The translations under genes and the position numbers were made by a program. From assembly GCA_023864145.1 (NCBI GenBank), contig JAIVER010000083.1:1-6009 (forward strand): DNA of 6,009 nucleotides, read 5' to 3'. A model generated the notes under the pieces. It worked only from the letters and a program-made list of their open reading frames with translations. It had not been told where the DNA came from and did not search any database. This DNA is from Thiohalomonas sp. Lineage in GTDB: Bacteria; Pseudomonadota; Gammaproteobacteria; GRL18. Positions 5,931 to 6,009 of this stretch are shown here, one piece after another (position 1 is the first letter of the stretch; each line of letters opens with the position of its first letter).

Positions 5931-5955
5931 CTATGAAAATGCTTGATTTTCATAG
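5931..5955. promoter_or_regulatory. 10-bp perfect inverted repeat upstream of the Usp gene
   Basis: CTATGAAAAT (5931-5940) and ATTTTCATAG (5946-5955) are exact complements with a 5-nt loop, GCTTG on the + strand. The repeat lies 17 bp upstream of the Usp start codon, just before its ribosome binding site. It could be an operator, or a hairpin in the leader affecting translation or stability. A possible + strand gene starting at 5978 would make it a shared divergent control site. Confidence 0.5.
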
Positions 5956-5977
5956 AGAAGAAGCTCAAAATTATCCA

Positions 5978-6009
5978 ATGACGCAAATTACTCTCACAGC
6001 CCATGAAAA
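5978..6009 (+). CDS. Possible start of a rightward gene cut by the window edge
   Basis: ATG at 5978 opens a frame reading MTQITLTAHE and continues to the window end without a stop. It would be divergent from the Usp gene with 64 bp between start codons. The upstream AGAAGAAG at 5955-5962 is a purine-rich stretch but too far (about 15 nt) for a good ribosome binding site. With only ten codons no family can be recognised, and chance is likely. Confidence 0.2.
   Translation, partial: MTQITLTAHE

Overview
The window looks like an AT-rich gammaproteobacterial chromosome. The main support is a BepA/YfgC-type periplasmic metalloprotease, and the remains of thiosulfate-oxidation (sox) genes point to a lineage descended from sulfur oxidisers. 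No species can be named from the sequence. Two genes are intact (bepA-like and sulP). Three others (soxX, soxA and a universal stress protein gene) are visibly broken, which fits relaxed selection or genome decay, although base-call error cannot be excluded for single-base lesions.

Layout. 1-467: AT-rich non-coding leader with several inverted repeats and a possible promoter. 468-1943 (+): M48 metalloprotease with TPR C-terminus, probably an outer-membrane quality-control protease. 1944-2268: non-coding, ending in a 12-bp hairpin, a TATAAT box and a strong ribosome binding site. 2269-3127 (+): a collapsed sox locus. The first half of soxX (start codon now ATA, A-tract frameshift, lost haem cysteine) is joined directly to the signal-peptide end of soxA. 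The soxA part then hits an in-frame TAA and apparently lacks an internal block, but its C-terminal cytochrome domain still reads well. 3166-3206: a strong, probably bidirectional terminator. 3283-5052 (-): complete SulP anion transporter with STAS domain. 5053-5443: non-coding, with an 18-bp palindrome. 5444-5913 (-): UspA-family gene with a one-base frameshift that puts its nucleotide-binding loop out of frame. 5931-5955: a 10-bp perfect inverted repeat before uspA. 5978-6009 (+): possible start of another gene running off the window.

How they relate. The sox remnant would once have carried periplasmic SoxXA, the c-type cytochrome that couples thiosulfate to the SoxY carrier. SulP moves sulfate, bicarbonate or a similar anion across the inner membrane and faces the sox remnant tail to tail. 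That makes a sulfur-metabolism neighbourhood plausible but does not prove it. SulP and the Usp gene share an orientation but are about 390 bp apart, so they are probably separate transcription units. I see no phage, transposon, CRISPR or RNA gene, and no clearly new multi-gene system. The notable content is the stepwise wreck of the sox operon and the set of palindromes before each gene.
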